A stretch of 64,000 bases of DNA from Candidatus Onthenecus intestinigallinarum (GCA_018713325.1 DVFJ01000030.1:1-64000), one strand, 5' to 3'. Shown: positions 5,702 to 14,259, counted from the first letter of the stretch. Notes: generated from the letters alone by a model not told the origin. Made by a program: numbers and translations.

Positions 5702-8188
5702 ATGGAGCTGAAAATCGCGCTGGCAGGCAATCCGAACTGCGGTAAGACAACGCTGTTCAACGCCCTGACCGGCTCCAACCAGTACGTCGGCAACTGGCCG
5801 GGCGTGACGGTGGAGAAGAAGGAAGGCCGCTACAAGGAGGACAAAGAGGTCGTCATTCAGGACCTGCCCGGCATCTACTCGCTCTCTCCTTACACGCTGG
5901 AGGAGGTCGTGGCGCGCGATTACCTGATCGGCGAGCGGCCTGACGCCATCCTGAACCTAGTGGATGGAACCAATGTGGAGCGCAACCTCTACCTGACGAC
6001 GCAGCTGCTGGAGCTGGGCATTCCGGTGGTGGTGGCGCTGAACATGATGGACGTGGTGCGCCGCGCGGGCGACCGGATTGACACGAAGGCGCTGTCGGCC
6101 AAGCTGGGCGTGCCGGTGGTGGAGATCTCCGCGCTCAAGGGCGAGGGCATCCGCGAGGCGATGGAGCGGGTCGAAGCGGCGGCCCGCGCGGGCAGGCCGC
6201 CGCAGCCGCTGCGCACGTTCGCGTCGGCGGTGGAGCGGGCGCTGGATGAGATCGAGCAGCTGGTGGGCGCAGCCGCGCCGGAGCGGCAGCGGCGGTTCTA
6301 TGCGATCAAGCTCTTCGAGCGCGACGCGAAGGTGATGGACACGTTCCGGCTCGACCCGGCGGTGAAGGAGCGCATCGAGCAGGCGACGGCGGCGTGCGAG
6401 CGGGCGCTGGACGACGACGGCGAGGCGATCATCACCGACCAGCGCTACGGGAGCATCCGGGAGATCGTCGGCGCGGCGGTGCACAAGCGGCATACGGGCG
6501 AGACGGTCAGCGACCGGATCGACCGGGTGGTGACGCACCGCGTCCTGGCGTTGCCGATCTTTGCGATCGTCATGACGCTTGTGTACTACATCTCCTGGTC
6601 GTCGCTGGGCACGATCCTGACGGACTGGGCCAACGACGGCGTATTCGGCGATGGCTGGCACGCGCTGGGCATCGGCAGCGCCGCCTATGCGGAGGCATCC
6701 GAGACATACGAGCTGGCCTTGCAGCAGGTGGATGCCTACATCGCGGCGGCCGAGACAGCCGGCGTAGACACGGCGGAGCTGGCGGCGCAGGTTGAGGCGG
6801 GAGAGGTCTCGCAGGAGACGGCGGATGCGTTCGGCGCGGCGGCGCAGGAGGCAGGCGTCACGGCCAGCGTGGAGCCGGAGGAGGGCAAGGCGATCACTGT
6901 GGATGCGGCGGCGTTTACTGCGGCGCTGGCGGTTCAGGAACCTGACCCGGCGGACTACGGCGTGTGGATCCCGGGCATCCCGGTGCTTGTCGGCGCGGCG
7001 CTGGAGGCCGTGAACTGTGCGGACTGGCTGCAGAGCCTGATCCTGGATGGCGTCATCGGCGGCGTGGGCGGTGTGCTGGGCTTCGTGCCGCAGATGCTGG
7101 TGCTCTTCCTGCTGCTGGCCTTCCTGGAAGACTGCGGCTACATGGCGCGCATTGCGTTCATCATGGACCGCATCTTCCGCCGCTTCGGGCTGTCGGGCAA
7201 GTCGTTCATCCCGATGCTGATCGGCACGGGCTGCGGCGTGCCGGGCGTCATGGCCTCGCGCACGATCGAGCAGGACCGCGACCGCAAGATGACCATCATG
7301 ACCACGACGTTCATCCCCTGCGGCGCCAAGATGCCGATCGTCGGCTTCATCGCGGGCGCGATGTTCGGCGGCGCGTGGTGGGTTGCGCCCAGCGCCTACT
7401 TCGTGGGCGTGGCGGCGATCATCATCTCGGGCATCCTGCTCAAGAAGACCCGGCGCTTTGCGGGCGAGCCCGCGCCGTTCGTCATGGAGCTGCCGGCCTA
7501 CCACTGGCCGACCCTTGGCGGCATGCTGCGCAGCATGTGGGAGCGCGGCTGGTCGTTCATCAAGCGCGCGGGAACGGTCATCTTTGCGGCGAGCATTCTG
7601 GTGTGGGTGACGTCCAACCTGGGCTTCACCGAGGGCCGCTTTGGCCTGGTGGAGGACATGGACGCCAGCCTGCTGGCGGCTGTCGGCGGCATTGTGGCCC
7701 CGCTGTTTGCACCGCTGGGCTTTGGCAACTGGCAGTCGTCGGTGGCGACGATCCTGGGCCTGGTGGCCAAGGAGGAGGTCGTCGGCACGTTCGGCGCGCT
7801 CTACGGCGTGCTGGGCGACGCGCTGGCCATCGTGGAGAGCGGCGATTTTGTCGCGCTGGATCCCATCGCCGTGCACTTCACGGCTCTGAGCGCCTACAGC
7901 TTCCTGGTGTTCAACCTGCTGTGCGCGCCGTGCTTTGCCGCCATCGGCGCGATGAAGCGCGAGTTCAACAACGCCGGCTGGACGTGGTTTGCGATCGGCT
8001 ATCAGACGGGCTTTGCCTACGCCTTGGCGCTGATCGTCTATCAGTTGGGCATGCTGTTGACCGGCCACGGATTTACGGTCTGGACAGCGGTCGCGCTGGC
8101 CGTGCTGGCGGGGCTTTGCTACCTGGTGCTGCGCCCCTCGAGAGAGCGGGAGATGCGGCGCAGGGGCGCGATGGGCGCGCGGGCGTAA
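5702..8188 (+). CDS. feoB: Ferrous iron transporter FeoB
   Basis: An 828-residue polytopic membrane protein with an N-terminal GTPase domain: G1 GNPNCGKTT at residues 8-16, G3 DLPGIYSL, G4 NMMD at 114-117, G5 SALKGEG. After a helical linker come the FeoB membrane helices with two Gate motifs (GTGCGVPGVMASRTIEQDRD; the second around NLLCAPCFAAIGAMKRE). It imports Fe2+ across the cytoplasmic membrane with the FeoA proteins. Residues about 330-419, after the first membrane helix, form an Ala/Glu-rich extra loop that makes the protein longer than E. coli FeoB (773 residues). Start at 5702 after AAAGGAG. Confidence 0.96.
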   Translation: MELKIALAGNPNCGKTTLFNALTGSNQYVGNWPGVTVEKKEGRYKEDKEVVIQDLPGIYSLSPYTLEEVVARDYLIGERPDAILNLVDGTNVERNLYLTTQLLELGIPVVVALNMMDVVRRAGDRIDTKALSAKLGVPVVEISALKGEGIREAMERVEAAARAGRPPQPLRTFASAVERALDEIEQLVGAAAPERQRRFYAIKLFERDAKVMDTFRLDPAVKERIEQATAACERALDDDGEAIITDQRYGSIREIVGAAVHKRHTGETVSDRIDRVVTHRVLALPIFAIVMTLVYYISWSSLGTILTDWANDGVFGDGWHALGIGSAAYAEASETYELALQQVDAYIAAAETAGVDTAELAAQVEAGEVSQETADAFGAAAQEAGVTASVEPEEGKAITVDAAAFTAALAVQEPDPADYGVWIPGIPVLVGAALEAVNCADWLQSLILDGVIGGVGGVLGFVPQMLVLFLLLAFLEDCGYMARIAFIMDRIFRRFGLSGKSFIPMLIGTGCGVPGVMASRTIEQDRDRKMTIMTTTFIPCGAKMPIVGFIAGAMFGGAWWVAPSAYFVGVAAIIISGILLKKTRRFAGEPAPFVMELPAYHWPTLGGMLRSMWERGWSFIKRAGTVIFAASILVWVTSNLGFTEGRFGLVEDMDASLLAAVGGIVAPLFAPLGFGNWQSSVATILGLVAKEEVVGTFGALYGVLGDALAIVESGDFVALDPIAVHFTALSAYSFLVFNLLCAPCFAAIGAMKREFNNAGWTWFAIGYQTGFAYALALIVYQLGMLLTGHGFTVWTAVALAVLAGLCYLVLRPSREREMRRRGAMGARA

Positions 8189-8225
8189 GCCGCGTCGGCC
8201 GTCATGGGGAAAGGAGGACTGTTCA

Positions 8226-8357
8226 ATGGGAACGGTAGGAGTGCTCGCGGTGCTGCTCGCAGCGGTCGCGTTGGTCGTACGTCATCTGGTCAAGAGCCGG
8301 AAGAGCGGCTGCGCCTGCGGCTCGTGCAGCCACTGCAATCATTGTAACCATCAGTGA
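8226..8357 (+). CDS. FeoB-associated Cys-rich membrane protein
   Basis: A 43-residue protein: one N-terminal membrane helix (residues 2-19), a basic stop-transfer patch (RHLVKSRKS), and a tail CACGSCSHCNHCNHQ with five cysteines and three histidines. Position after feoB and composition match the FeoB-associated Cys-rich family (PF12669). A metal-handling role at the membrane is plausible but unproven. AAAGGAGG lies upstream of the ATG at 8226, and its stop is 12 bp before the next gene. Confidence 0.85.
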   Translation: MGTVGVLAVLLAAVALVVRHLVKSRKSGCACGSCSHCNHCNHQ

Positions 8358-8369
8358 GGAGGCGCACGC

Positions 8370-8738
8370 ATGGCACAGGCGGAAACGCGCTACCTCCTGG
8401 CGGTCTATCAGCTGTGCGAGGACGGCGGGGCGGTGCGCTCCGTGGATGTGGCGGAGTTTCTGGGCATCTCGCGCCCCAGTGTGGCCAAGCAGATGAAGTT
8501 GCTGCTGGCCAGGGGACTGATCGAGAAGCGCCACTACGGCGGCATCACCCTCACGCCCGAGGGCGCGCGCCAGGCGAGCGCAGCGCACCTGCAGTTCACG
8601 CTCGTGCGCGCCTATCTGCAGGGTGAACTGGGCCTGGACGAACGCACCGCCACGCGCGACGCTGTCGCCTGTGTGTGCGAGCTATCGGCCCAGTGCGTCG
8701 GACGCATGGGCGAACAAGCCCTGCGAGAAGGACGGTAG
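8370..8738 (+). CDS. DtxR-like winged-helix protein lacking canonical metal ligands
   Basis: A 122-residue protein with the DtxR winged helix (residues about 20-62, SVDVAEFLGISRPSVAKQMKLL) and a shortened dimerisation domain. Aligned to the dtxR-like protein at 4628, the metal ligands are gone: His78 falls at Phe76, Cys100 at Val99, Glu103 at Val102, His104 at Cys103, and Glu12 at Leu10. Instead it has C101-x-C103-x5-C109 plus C16. It is the last gene of the feo operon, where FeoC (a winged-helix protein with cysteines) sits in enterobacteria. A cysteine-based FeoC-like or redox/Fe-S sensor is my inference. RBS GAGGAGG. Confidence 0.75.
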   Translation: MAQAETRYLLAVYQLCEDGGAVRSVDVAEFLGISRPSVAKQMKLLLARGLIEKRHYGGITLTPEGARQASAAHLQFTLVRAYLQGELGLDERTATRDAVACVCELSAQCVGRMGEQALREGR

Positions 8739-8831
8739 CGCATAGCCTACCTTGATTCCCGGTTTAGCATGTACGCTGAAATCCGTTGAAAAGACAGGCG
8801 TTTTGACGGATCGTAAATACCGGAAAAGTCG

Positions 8832-8859
8832 AACGCCGCGCTTGACAAAGCGCGGCGTT
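8832..8859. other. Perfect 12-bp inverted repeat with the -35 box in its loop
   Basis: AACGCCGCGCTT (8832-8843), loop GACA, AAGCGCGGCGTT (8848-8859). It could end the feo transcript or be an operator for the XRE-cupin gene. The TTGACA of the downstream promoter spans the loop and the ends of both arms. Confidence 0.65.
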
Positions 8860-8870
8860 TGTGCTTTAAT
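8842..8870 (+). promoter_or_regulatory. Sigma-A promoter of the XRE-cupin gene
   Basis: TTGACA (8842-8847), 17-bp spacer, TTTAAT (8865-8870). It rules out start codons upstream of about 8877 for the following gene. Confidence 0.8.
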
Positions 8871-8928
8871 GAGTTTCGCTGAGATAATCGTGAGGATTGA
8901 TCTTGGAAAACCCAACGAGGTGGTCTTT

Positions 8929-9474
8929 GTGGAAATCAATATTGGCGAAAAGATCAAGAGTCTGCGCCTGCGCAATAATCTGACGCAGAAGGAGCTTGCC
9001 GACCGGTGTGAGCTTTCAAAGGGTTTCATCTCCCAGCTGGAGAGCAACCAGACGTCGCCCTCGCTGTCGACGCTGGAGGACATCCTCGTCACGCTGGGTT
9101 CCAGCTTTCGTGAGTTCTTTGCCAGCGAGACGGCGGAAAAGCCCGTCTTTCGCAAGGAAGATGTGTTCGTCAAGGAGGCGCCGGACCTGGGCGTGGTCAT
9201 TCACTGGCTGATCCCCAATGCGCAGAAGAAGGATATGGAGCCCATCCTGCTCACGCTCGCGCCCGGCGGGCACAGCGAGCTGGACCTGCCCCACATCGGC
9301 GAGGAGTTCGGCTACGTGCTCTCGGGCAGCGTGCAGCTCAACCTGGGTGATCGCTCCTACAAGGTGCGCAAGGGCGACAGCTTCTCCTTCAAGCCCGACG
9401 CGCCGCACAACCTGGTCAACGCGGGCAGGACCGAGGCGTCGGTCCTGTGGGTATGCACCCCGCCCAACTTCTGA
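8929..9474 (+). CDS. XRE-cupin transcriptional regulator (PuuR-like layout)
   Basis: A 181-residue protein. Residues about 5-62 are an XRE helix-turn-helix (IKSLRLRNNLTQKELADRCELSKGFISQLE), and residues about 110-178 are a cupin barrel (GEEFGYVLSGSVQLNLG...KGDSFSFKPDAPHNLVN). Such proteins usually repress nearby metabolic genes and bind a small ligand in the cupin; polyamine regulators share this layout. The start is GTG 8929, because earlier starts lie in or before the promoter, and AGG at 8918-8920 is well spaced. No adjacent target operon identifies the ligand. Confidence 0.85.
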   Translation: MEINIGEKIKSLRLRNNLTQKELADRCELSKGFISQLESNQTSPSLSTLEDILVTLGSSFREFFASETAEKPVFRKEDVFVKEAPDLGVVIHWLIPNAQKKDMEPILLTLAPGGHSELDLPHIGEEFGYVLSGSVQLNLGDRSYKVRKGDSFSFKPDAPHNLVNAGRTEASVLWVCTPPNF

Positions 9475-9507
9475 GCCGGGCCGACATCACGGGAAGAGGG
9501 AAAAAAC

Positions 9508-10533
9508 ATGTTCATCCGTTGGAACGACGCGTCCGTGCGCCTGACGGGCCGCTGGTCGCGCCTCTTGCAGGACGGGGACGACCCGCACGTATTCAACCAG
9601 CCGACCGCGCGCTGTGCGGTGACGACCGCGCCCGGGTCGAGCTTTGAGCTTTCCTTTCGCGGGGAGATGGCGCTGCTGCACTTTGACACAGGCTTTCTGC
9701 CGCACCCCGCGCCGCACCTGTGGGTGAGCGTGGATGGCGGCGCGCGCGTGGAGACGCCCGTGGACCGCTACCTGCGCATACAGGCGGCGCAGGCGGGCGA
9801 GCATGTCGTACGGGTGGTGTACAAGGGCGGCATGGAGATGTTGCCGCGCTGGTACAGCCCGCAGATGGGCGCGGTCGCGTTCATCGGCGCCGAGGTCGAT
9901 GCGCCGGGTGTATTGCCGCTCGACGCGCGTCCGCTGATCGAGTTCGTCGGCGATTCGATCACCGAGGGCGTGCTCATCGACGTGGACTACGACGCGCAGC
10001 CCGCCAGCCTGGTCGATCAGTTCAACCGGCCGTATCAGGATGACAACTGCGCCACCTACGCCGCGCTGACCGCGCAGCGGCTGAACCTGCGCGCGATGTA
10101 CCAGGCCTACGGCGCGGTGGGCCTCACGCGCAGCGGCTGCGGCGGCGTGCCGCGCGCTGGGCTGCTCTATCCCTATGTGTTCGACGGCGTGCCCTACACG
10201 GGCGAAGCGCCGGACGTCGTGGTGATCAACCATGGCGCGAACGACCGCGCTGCGCCGGCGGCGGAGTATCTTGCGCGCTATGGCGAGCTGATCGAGCTGA
10301 TCCGCGGGCGCGTCCCGCGGGCGAAGATCGTCTGCCTGGGCGCGTTCTGCGGCGCGTTCGACGCGGAGCTGGGTGCGTTCTGCGCTGCGTATAACCGCAC
10401 GCACGAGATACCCGTACACTTTATCTCCACCCGCGGCTGGGTGCCGGAGGAGCCGCTGCACCCGATGCGCGACGGTCACCGCATCATCGCTGACCGCCTG
10501 ACGCCGCTGCTGCGGGAGATCCTTGAGGCCTGA
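9508..10533 (+). CDS. SGNH/GDSL hydrolase with N-terminal beta-sandwich (CE2-like esterase)
   Basis: A 341-residue cytoplasmic-looking protein without a signal peptide. Residues about 1-135 form a jelly-roll-like domain; the rest is an SGNH hydrolase with block I GDSIT (Ser150), block III HGAND (Asn245), and the catalytic pair Asp322-Gly-His324. A jelly roll followed by SGNH is the layout of carbohydrate esterase family 2, so deacetylation of a sugar or xylo-oligosaccharide is likely. A normal ribosome site (AAGAGGG) precedes the ATG. It ends just before a strong bidirectional terminator. Confidence 0.8.
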   Translation: MFIRWNDASVRLTGRWSRLLQDGDDPHVFNQPTARCAVTTAPGSSFELSFRGEMALLHFDTGFLPHPAPHLWVSVDGGARVETPVDRYLRIQAAQAGEHVVRVVYKGGMEMLPRWYSPQMGAVAFIGAEVDAPGVLPLDARPLIEFVGDSITEGVLIDVDYDAQPASLVDQFNRPYQDDNCATYAALTAQRLNLRAMYQAYGAVGLTRSGCGGVPRAGLLYPYVFDGVPYTGEAPDVVVINHGANDRAAPAAEYLARYGELIELIRGRVPRAKIVCLGAFCGAFDAELGAFCAAYNRTHEIPVHFISTRGWVPEEPLHPMRDGHRIIADRLTPLLREILEA

Positions 10534-10550
10534 CGGCCTGCCAGATCATA

Positions 10551-10588
10551 AAAAAAAGCCCGCCTTCCCTAAGGGGAAGGCGGGCTTT
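10551..10588. terminator. Bidirectional terminator between convergent genes
   Basis: AAAGCCCGCCTTCCC paired with GGGGAAGGCGGGCTTT, with A/T runs on both sides. It serves the SGNH hydrolase gene and the WG-repeat gene. Confidence 0.9.
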
Positions 10589-10597
10589 GTGCGTCGG

Positions 10598-12289
10598 TCA
10601 CTGGAGAGCCGTGCCGCACTCCGGGCAGAAGTTGGGCAGCGCGCCGTCCGCAGGCGCATAGCCGCAGTTCGGGCAGGCGGTCAGCGGGCGCTGCGCGCCG
10701 CAGGCGGGGCAGAAGCTGCCGGTGTTGCCCTCCTGGCCGCAGGCGCAGGTCCAAGTGGCATCGTCCGCCGTGGACTCGGCTTCGGGCGTTTCAGCCTCAG
10801 ACGTCAGGGCCTCAAGCGCGAGGGATTCGGGCATCAGGGAGTCGGTGGACTCCTGCGCAACGGAGGCGGTGCTGTCCGTCGCAGTCTCGGTTTCGGGCTG
10901 CTGGAGCGTGTAGAGGGTGTAGGTGTAGCTGTCGTCGTTGCGTACGCACACCACGGAGCCGTCCGCGGAGATCTCCACGCCGTAGAGGCTCTGGTCGGCG
11001 GAGAAGGGGATGACCGTGTTGCCGTACATGTCGATCACGCCAGCCTGGCCCTCGGCGTCCTCCACGACGACGTAGGGCGCGTCCGAGTCATAGGAGACCG
11101 TGGCGTCCGCATAGCGGGTGGGCAGCTCGCCCACGGCGGCGCTGAGCACGATCATGGAGCCGTCGCTGTCCTTCACGACGCGCACGGGCGCGGGGCTGTA
11201 GAGGGAGGAGTCGACGCTGTCCTCGCTGTAGGTGAACGGGCAGGTGACCTCACCCTGTTCGTTCACAGCGCCGATCTTGCCGTCCTTGACCAGGAACTGA
11301 TAGCCGTCGTGGAACAGCTCGCCCTCAAACGTGAGCAGTTCGTCATATTCGAAGGGCACGACCTCCTCGCCCGTGGCGAGGCTCAGCACGCCGACCTTGT
11401 CGTCAAAGGAGGCGGCGATGTAGGCGTTGCCCGGCTCGTACTCGCGCAGATAGATGCCGGAGGGCGCGCGCAGCACCATGTTGCCCTGCAGGTCGTACAG
11501 GATGCCGCCGTCGGTCAAATAGGGATTGCCGACCTCGTCCGGGGTGAGCGTACAGTCGGGCGCGAACGCCTGCTGGTTGCTGCCCTTGTGCACGCCCTCC
11601 CAGGTGTACTCGCTGTAGCTGCTCTCGCCGAACTCGGAGGGATAGGCGGAGGCGGTCAGCGTCTTGTCAAAGCAGCGCAGCTTGCCCTCACGGTCCTCGA
11701 CGTACAGGTAGTCGCCGTAGGCGTTGGCGCTGTAGGAGGGATCGCCCGCGTCGACGGCGTCGCGCTCGAGCGTACCCACCAGCGCGCCGCCGTAGTAGAC
11801 GTCGAAGTGGTCGGCCGAGTAGTAGACGTAGCCGTCGTCCTGCGAGGTGCGGAAGTCATAGCTGGACTCGGAGCCCTCCGTCACCACGACGCCGACCTGC
11901 CAGCGATCGGACAGATAGGCGATGGTGAAGTACTGCGTCGGCACGGACAGCTGGCCGGTATAGCCGTCCACCAGGCCCCAGCGGTTGGCCACGTCGTCGC
12001 CCTCGCTGGCCACGACGTAATACGGCTCGTCGCTGCCGCAGTACTGCATCGTCGGGTAGCACGCGTCGGAGAGCAGCGTGCCGTCGCTTCCGAAGATGGC
12101 AAAGCCCTGCTGGCCGTTCAGCTGAACGTAGTCGGCATAGGTGCCGGCGGCGGGATTGAACTCGACGTCGGAGCTGCCGGTGTCATACGCAGTAAAAGCG
12201 GCGGTTGCCGGATCGTAGTCCGCCAGCGCACCGCAGGAGAAGGCGGCCGTCAGCAGGACCGCCAGGAACACGGAGAGATACCTTTTCAT
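10598..12289 (-). CDS. Exported WG-repeat protein with C-terminal zinc ribbons
   Basis: 563 residues with a signal peptide (residues 1-23, cut near SCGALA). Most of the chain is acidic beta-repeat sequence with WG/KWG-type signatures (GFAIFGSDGTLL, NRWGLVDGYTGQLSVPTQY, GKIGAVNEQGEVTCPFTY, GQAGVIDMYGNTVIPF), predicted to form a propeller or solenoid. A Ser/Thr/Glu-rich linker leads to two zinc-ribbon motifs at about 515-560 (CACG...CPACG and CPNCG...CPECG). Zinc ribbons on an exported protein are unusual. Start at 12289 after GAGGAGG, with a perfect promoter upstream. Function unknown; possibly an envelope sensor or scaffold. Confidence 0.78.
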   Translation of the reverse strand: MKRYLSVFLAVLLTAAFSCGALADYDPATAAFTAYDTGSSDVEFNPAAGTYADYVQLNGQQGFAIFGSDGTLLSDACYPTMQYCGSDEPYYVVASEGDDVANRWGLVDGYTGQLSVPTQYFTIAYLSDRWQVGVVVTEGSESSYDFRTSQDDGYVYYSADHFDVYYGGALVGTLERDAVDAGDPSYSANAYGDYLYVEDREGKLRCFDKTLTASAYPSEFGESSYSEYTWEGVHKGSNQQAFAPDCTLTPDEVGNPYLTDGGILYDLQGNMVLRAPSGIYLREYEPGNAYIAASFDDKVGVLSLATGEEVVPFEYDELLTFEGELFHDGYQFLVKDGKIGAVNEQGEVTCPFTYSEDSVDSSLYSPAPVRVVKDSDGSMIVLSAAVGELPTRYADATVSYDSDAPYVVVEDAEGQAGVIDMYGNTVIPFSADQSLYGVEISADGSVVCVRNDDSYTYTLYTLQQPETETATDSTASVAQESTDSLMPESLALEALTSEAETPEAESTADDATWTCACGQEGNTGSFCPACGAQRPLTACPNCGYAPADGALPNFCPECGTALQ

Positions 12290-12344
12290 GTCGTTTCCTC
12301 CTCGTCTTTTTCCACGGGTGGAAAATCCCATCCAACTGTCTTTC

Positions 12345-12373
12345 ATTATAGGCCGCCAGATTTTGCTTGTCAA
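12345..12373 (-). promoter_or_regulatory. Consensus sigma-A promoter of the WG-repeat gene
   Basis: Minus strand: TTGACA (12373-12368), 17-bp spacer, TATAAT (12350-12345), a perfect match to the consensus. Confidence 0.92.
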
Positions 12374-12385
12374 TTGTCAAATTGC

Positions 12386-12430
12386 AAACAAAGGGCGCCC
12401 GCCCGGAGTCACATCGTTCCGGACGGGCGC
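12386..12430 (-). terminator. Terminator after the GH2 glycosidase gene
   Basis: Minus strand: GCGCCCGTCCGGA pairs with TCCGGGCGGGCGC (one G-T wobble) over a 10-nt loop, followed by CCTTTGTTT. It lies directly upstream of the WG-repeat promoter. Confidence 0.75.
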
Positions 12431-12447
12431 GGTGCCCAGGTGGGGGA

Positions 12448-14178
12448 TCAGTCCTCGATGGCGGCTTTGCGCGAGAGGATCGCCTTGAAGATCGCCGGAT
12501 CGAACTTGGGCTGGCGGTCATAGGTGTACAGGCCGTTCTGCTCCTGCTCGACGTTGGTCAGCTGGGTGTAGCAAAGGCCCATGATGCGCGGGTTGTCCAG
12601 GATGGCGTCGGCCAGGCCGCGGAAGCGCTCGATGAACGCCTCGCCCGACTCGGGCATGTTGCCGTAGCCCCAGGCGTGCTCGTCGCCCAGCGCCCAGCCG
12701 ATGCCGCCGTACTCGCTGATGAAGACCGGCAGCTTGCCGTCATAGTGCTGGCGAGTGCTGCTGTTTCGATGGTGGTTGACCTGATCCCACAGCTCGCCGC
12801 CCTTTGCCAGCTCGTCATAGTGGTCGCGGAAGGTCTTGACGTCCTGCTCGTAGTCGTGCACGTCGTAGATGTCGGTCTGCACGTGGTAGTTGCCGCTGGT
12901 ATCAATGCAGGGGCGGGTGGGATCGGCGGCCTTGGTGGCCAGGTACACGGCGCGCAGCACGTCGTTGTACTGGGTGCGGCCGTCGCGGTCCCACGTCTCA
13001 TTGAACGGGCACCAGCCGATGAGCGCGGGGTGGTTGAAATCGCGCTCGACCTCCTCCAGCCACTCGGGCAGCACGCTGAACACGGCCTCGGGGCGGGAGT
13101 GATCCAGGCCCCAGTTGGGGAACTCGCCCCACACCAGGTAGCCCAGGCGGTCGCAGTGATAGAGGAAGCGCTCCTCGAAGATCTTCTCATGCAGGCGCGC
13201 GCCGTTGAAGCCGCAGGCCATGGACAGTTCGATGTCGCGCACCAGCGCGGCATCGCTGGGCGCGGTGTAGATGCCGTCGGGGTAGAAGCCCTGGTCGAGC
13301 ACCGTGCGCTGGAAGACGGACTTGCCGTTGATCAGGAAGCGGTAGCCGTCCAGGCGCACGGAGCGCAGGCCCGCGTAACTGTAGACAACGTCCTCGCCGT
13401 AGGTGAGCGTCAGGTCGTACAGGCGGCCGCAGCCGACCTCCCACAGGTGCACCTCGGACAGCGGCAGCGTCAGCTGTGCGCGACCGCCGGCGCTCTGGAC
13501 GGACGCCTCGCCCACGGGCCGGCCCTCGTAGCTGGCCTGCACGCGCAGCGTGCCCGCGCCGCAAAGGCGCGCGTCGATCCACAGCGAGCCCTCGTCCACG
13601 TTGGGGTAGAACTTGACGTTTTCTATATGGGTCTTGGGCGTGAACTCCAGCCACACCGTCTGCCAGATGCCGGTGGTGCGGGTGTAGTCGCATCCATGAG
13701 AGAAGAACAGCTCGCTCTGCTTGCCGCGGGGGATGAGCGGGTCGCGCTCGTCGTCCTCGGCGTAGACGGTCAGGATGTTCTCGCCTGCCTGCACCGCGTC
13801 GGTCACGTCAAAGCGGAAGGACACATAGCCGCCCTTGTGCGTGCCCACGGAGCGGCCGTTGACGAACGCCTCGCACGCGTAGTCGACCGCGCCGAAGTGC
13901 AGCACGACGCGGCCTGCGGCCTGCGCCTGGGTCAGCGTGAACGTGCGGCTGTACCAAACGCCCTGCATGAAGTCCTTGTGGCCGACGCCGGACAGCTCGC
14001 TCTGCGGGCAAAAGGGCACCGTGATGCGTCCGGACAGCTTGGCGTCCGCCGCCTGCAGGCCGCGGGCCTTGCCGGAGCGGCCGTTGTCGAGTTCGAACGC
14101 CCACTCGCCGTTGAGGTTCATCCACGCGTCGCGGCGGAATTGGGGCTTGGGATGTTCGGGACGGGGAATGGAATTCAT
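12448..14178 (-). CDS. Glycoside hydrolase family 2 (beta-galactosidase/beta-glucuronidase-like)
   Basis: A 576-residue intracellular enzyme with the three GH2 domains: sugar-binding sandwich (residues about 1-160, with WMNLNGEWAFELD and GVWYSRTF), Ig-like domain, and TIM barrel. The acid/base Glu394 lies in FNETW and the nucleophile Glu489 in FISEYGG; NGARLHEK is the usual loop upstream. It lacks the long C-terminal domain of LacZ and is close in size to beta-glucuronidases and small beta-galactosidases. It is divergent from an AraC regulator that probably controls it. Strong AAGGAGG site, start 14178. Exact sugar specificity is unknown. Confidence 0.88.
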   Translation of the reverse strand: MNSIPRPEHPKPQFRRDAWMNLNGEWAFELDNGRSGKARGLQAADAKLSGRITVPFCPQSELSGVGHKDFMQGVWYSRTFTLTQAQAAGRVVLHFGAVDYACEAFVNGRSVGTHKGGYVSFRFDVTDAVQAGENILTVYAEDDERDPLIPRGKQSELFFSHGCDYTRTTGIWQTVWLEFTPKTHIENVKFYPNVDEGSLWIDARLCGAGTLRVQASYEGRPVGEASVQSAGGRAQLTLPLSEVHLWEVGCGRLYDLTLTYGEDVVYSYAGLRSVRLDGYRFLINGKSVFQRTVLDQGFYPDGIYTAPSDAALVRDIELSMACGFNGARLHEKIFEERFLYHCDRLGYLVWGEFPNWGLDHSRPEAVFSVLPEWLEEVERDFNHPALIGWCPFNETWDRDGRTQYNDVLRAVYLATKAADPTRPCIDTSGNYHVQTDIYDVHDYEQDVKTFRDHYDELAKGGELWDQVNHHRNSSTRQHYDGKLPVFISEYGGIGWALGDEHAWGYGNMPESGEAFIERFRGLADAILDNPRIMGLCYTQLTNVEQEQNGLYTYDRQPKFDPAIFKAILSRKAAIED

Positions 14179-14230
14179 CAGCAAAAGCCTCCTTACGAAT
14201 GGGCGGGCGGGGCCCGCCGTCACTACGTTC

Positions 14231-14259
14231 ATTATAGGTTTGCAGGCGGGGCAAAGCAA
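14231..14259 (-). promoter_or_regulatory. Promoter of the GH2 glycosidase gene
   Basis: Minus strand: TTGCTT (14259-14254), 17-bp spacer, TATAAT (14236-14231). The -35 box is weak, as expected for an activator-dependent promoter. Confidence 0.75.

Noticed and set aside
5957-8068. A 703-codon frame opposite feoB
   Set aside because: feoB is unambiguous, and the antisense frame is an Arg/His/Gln-rich shadow.
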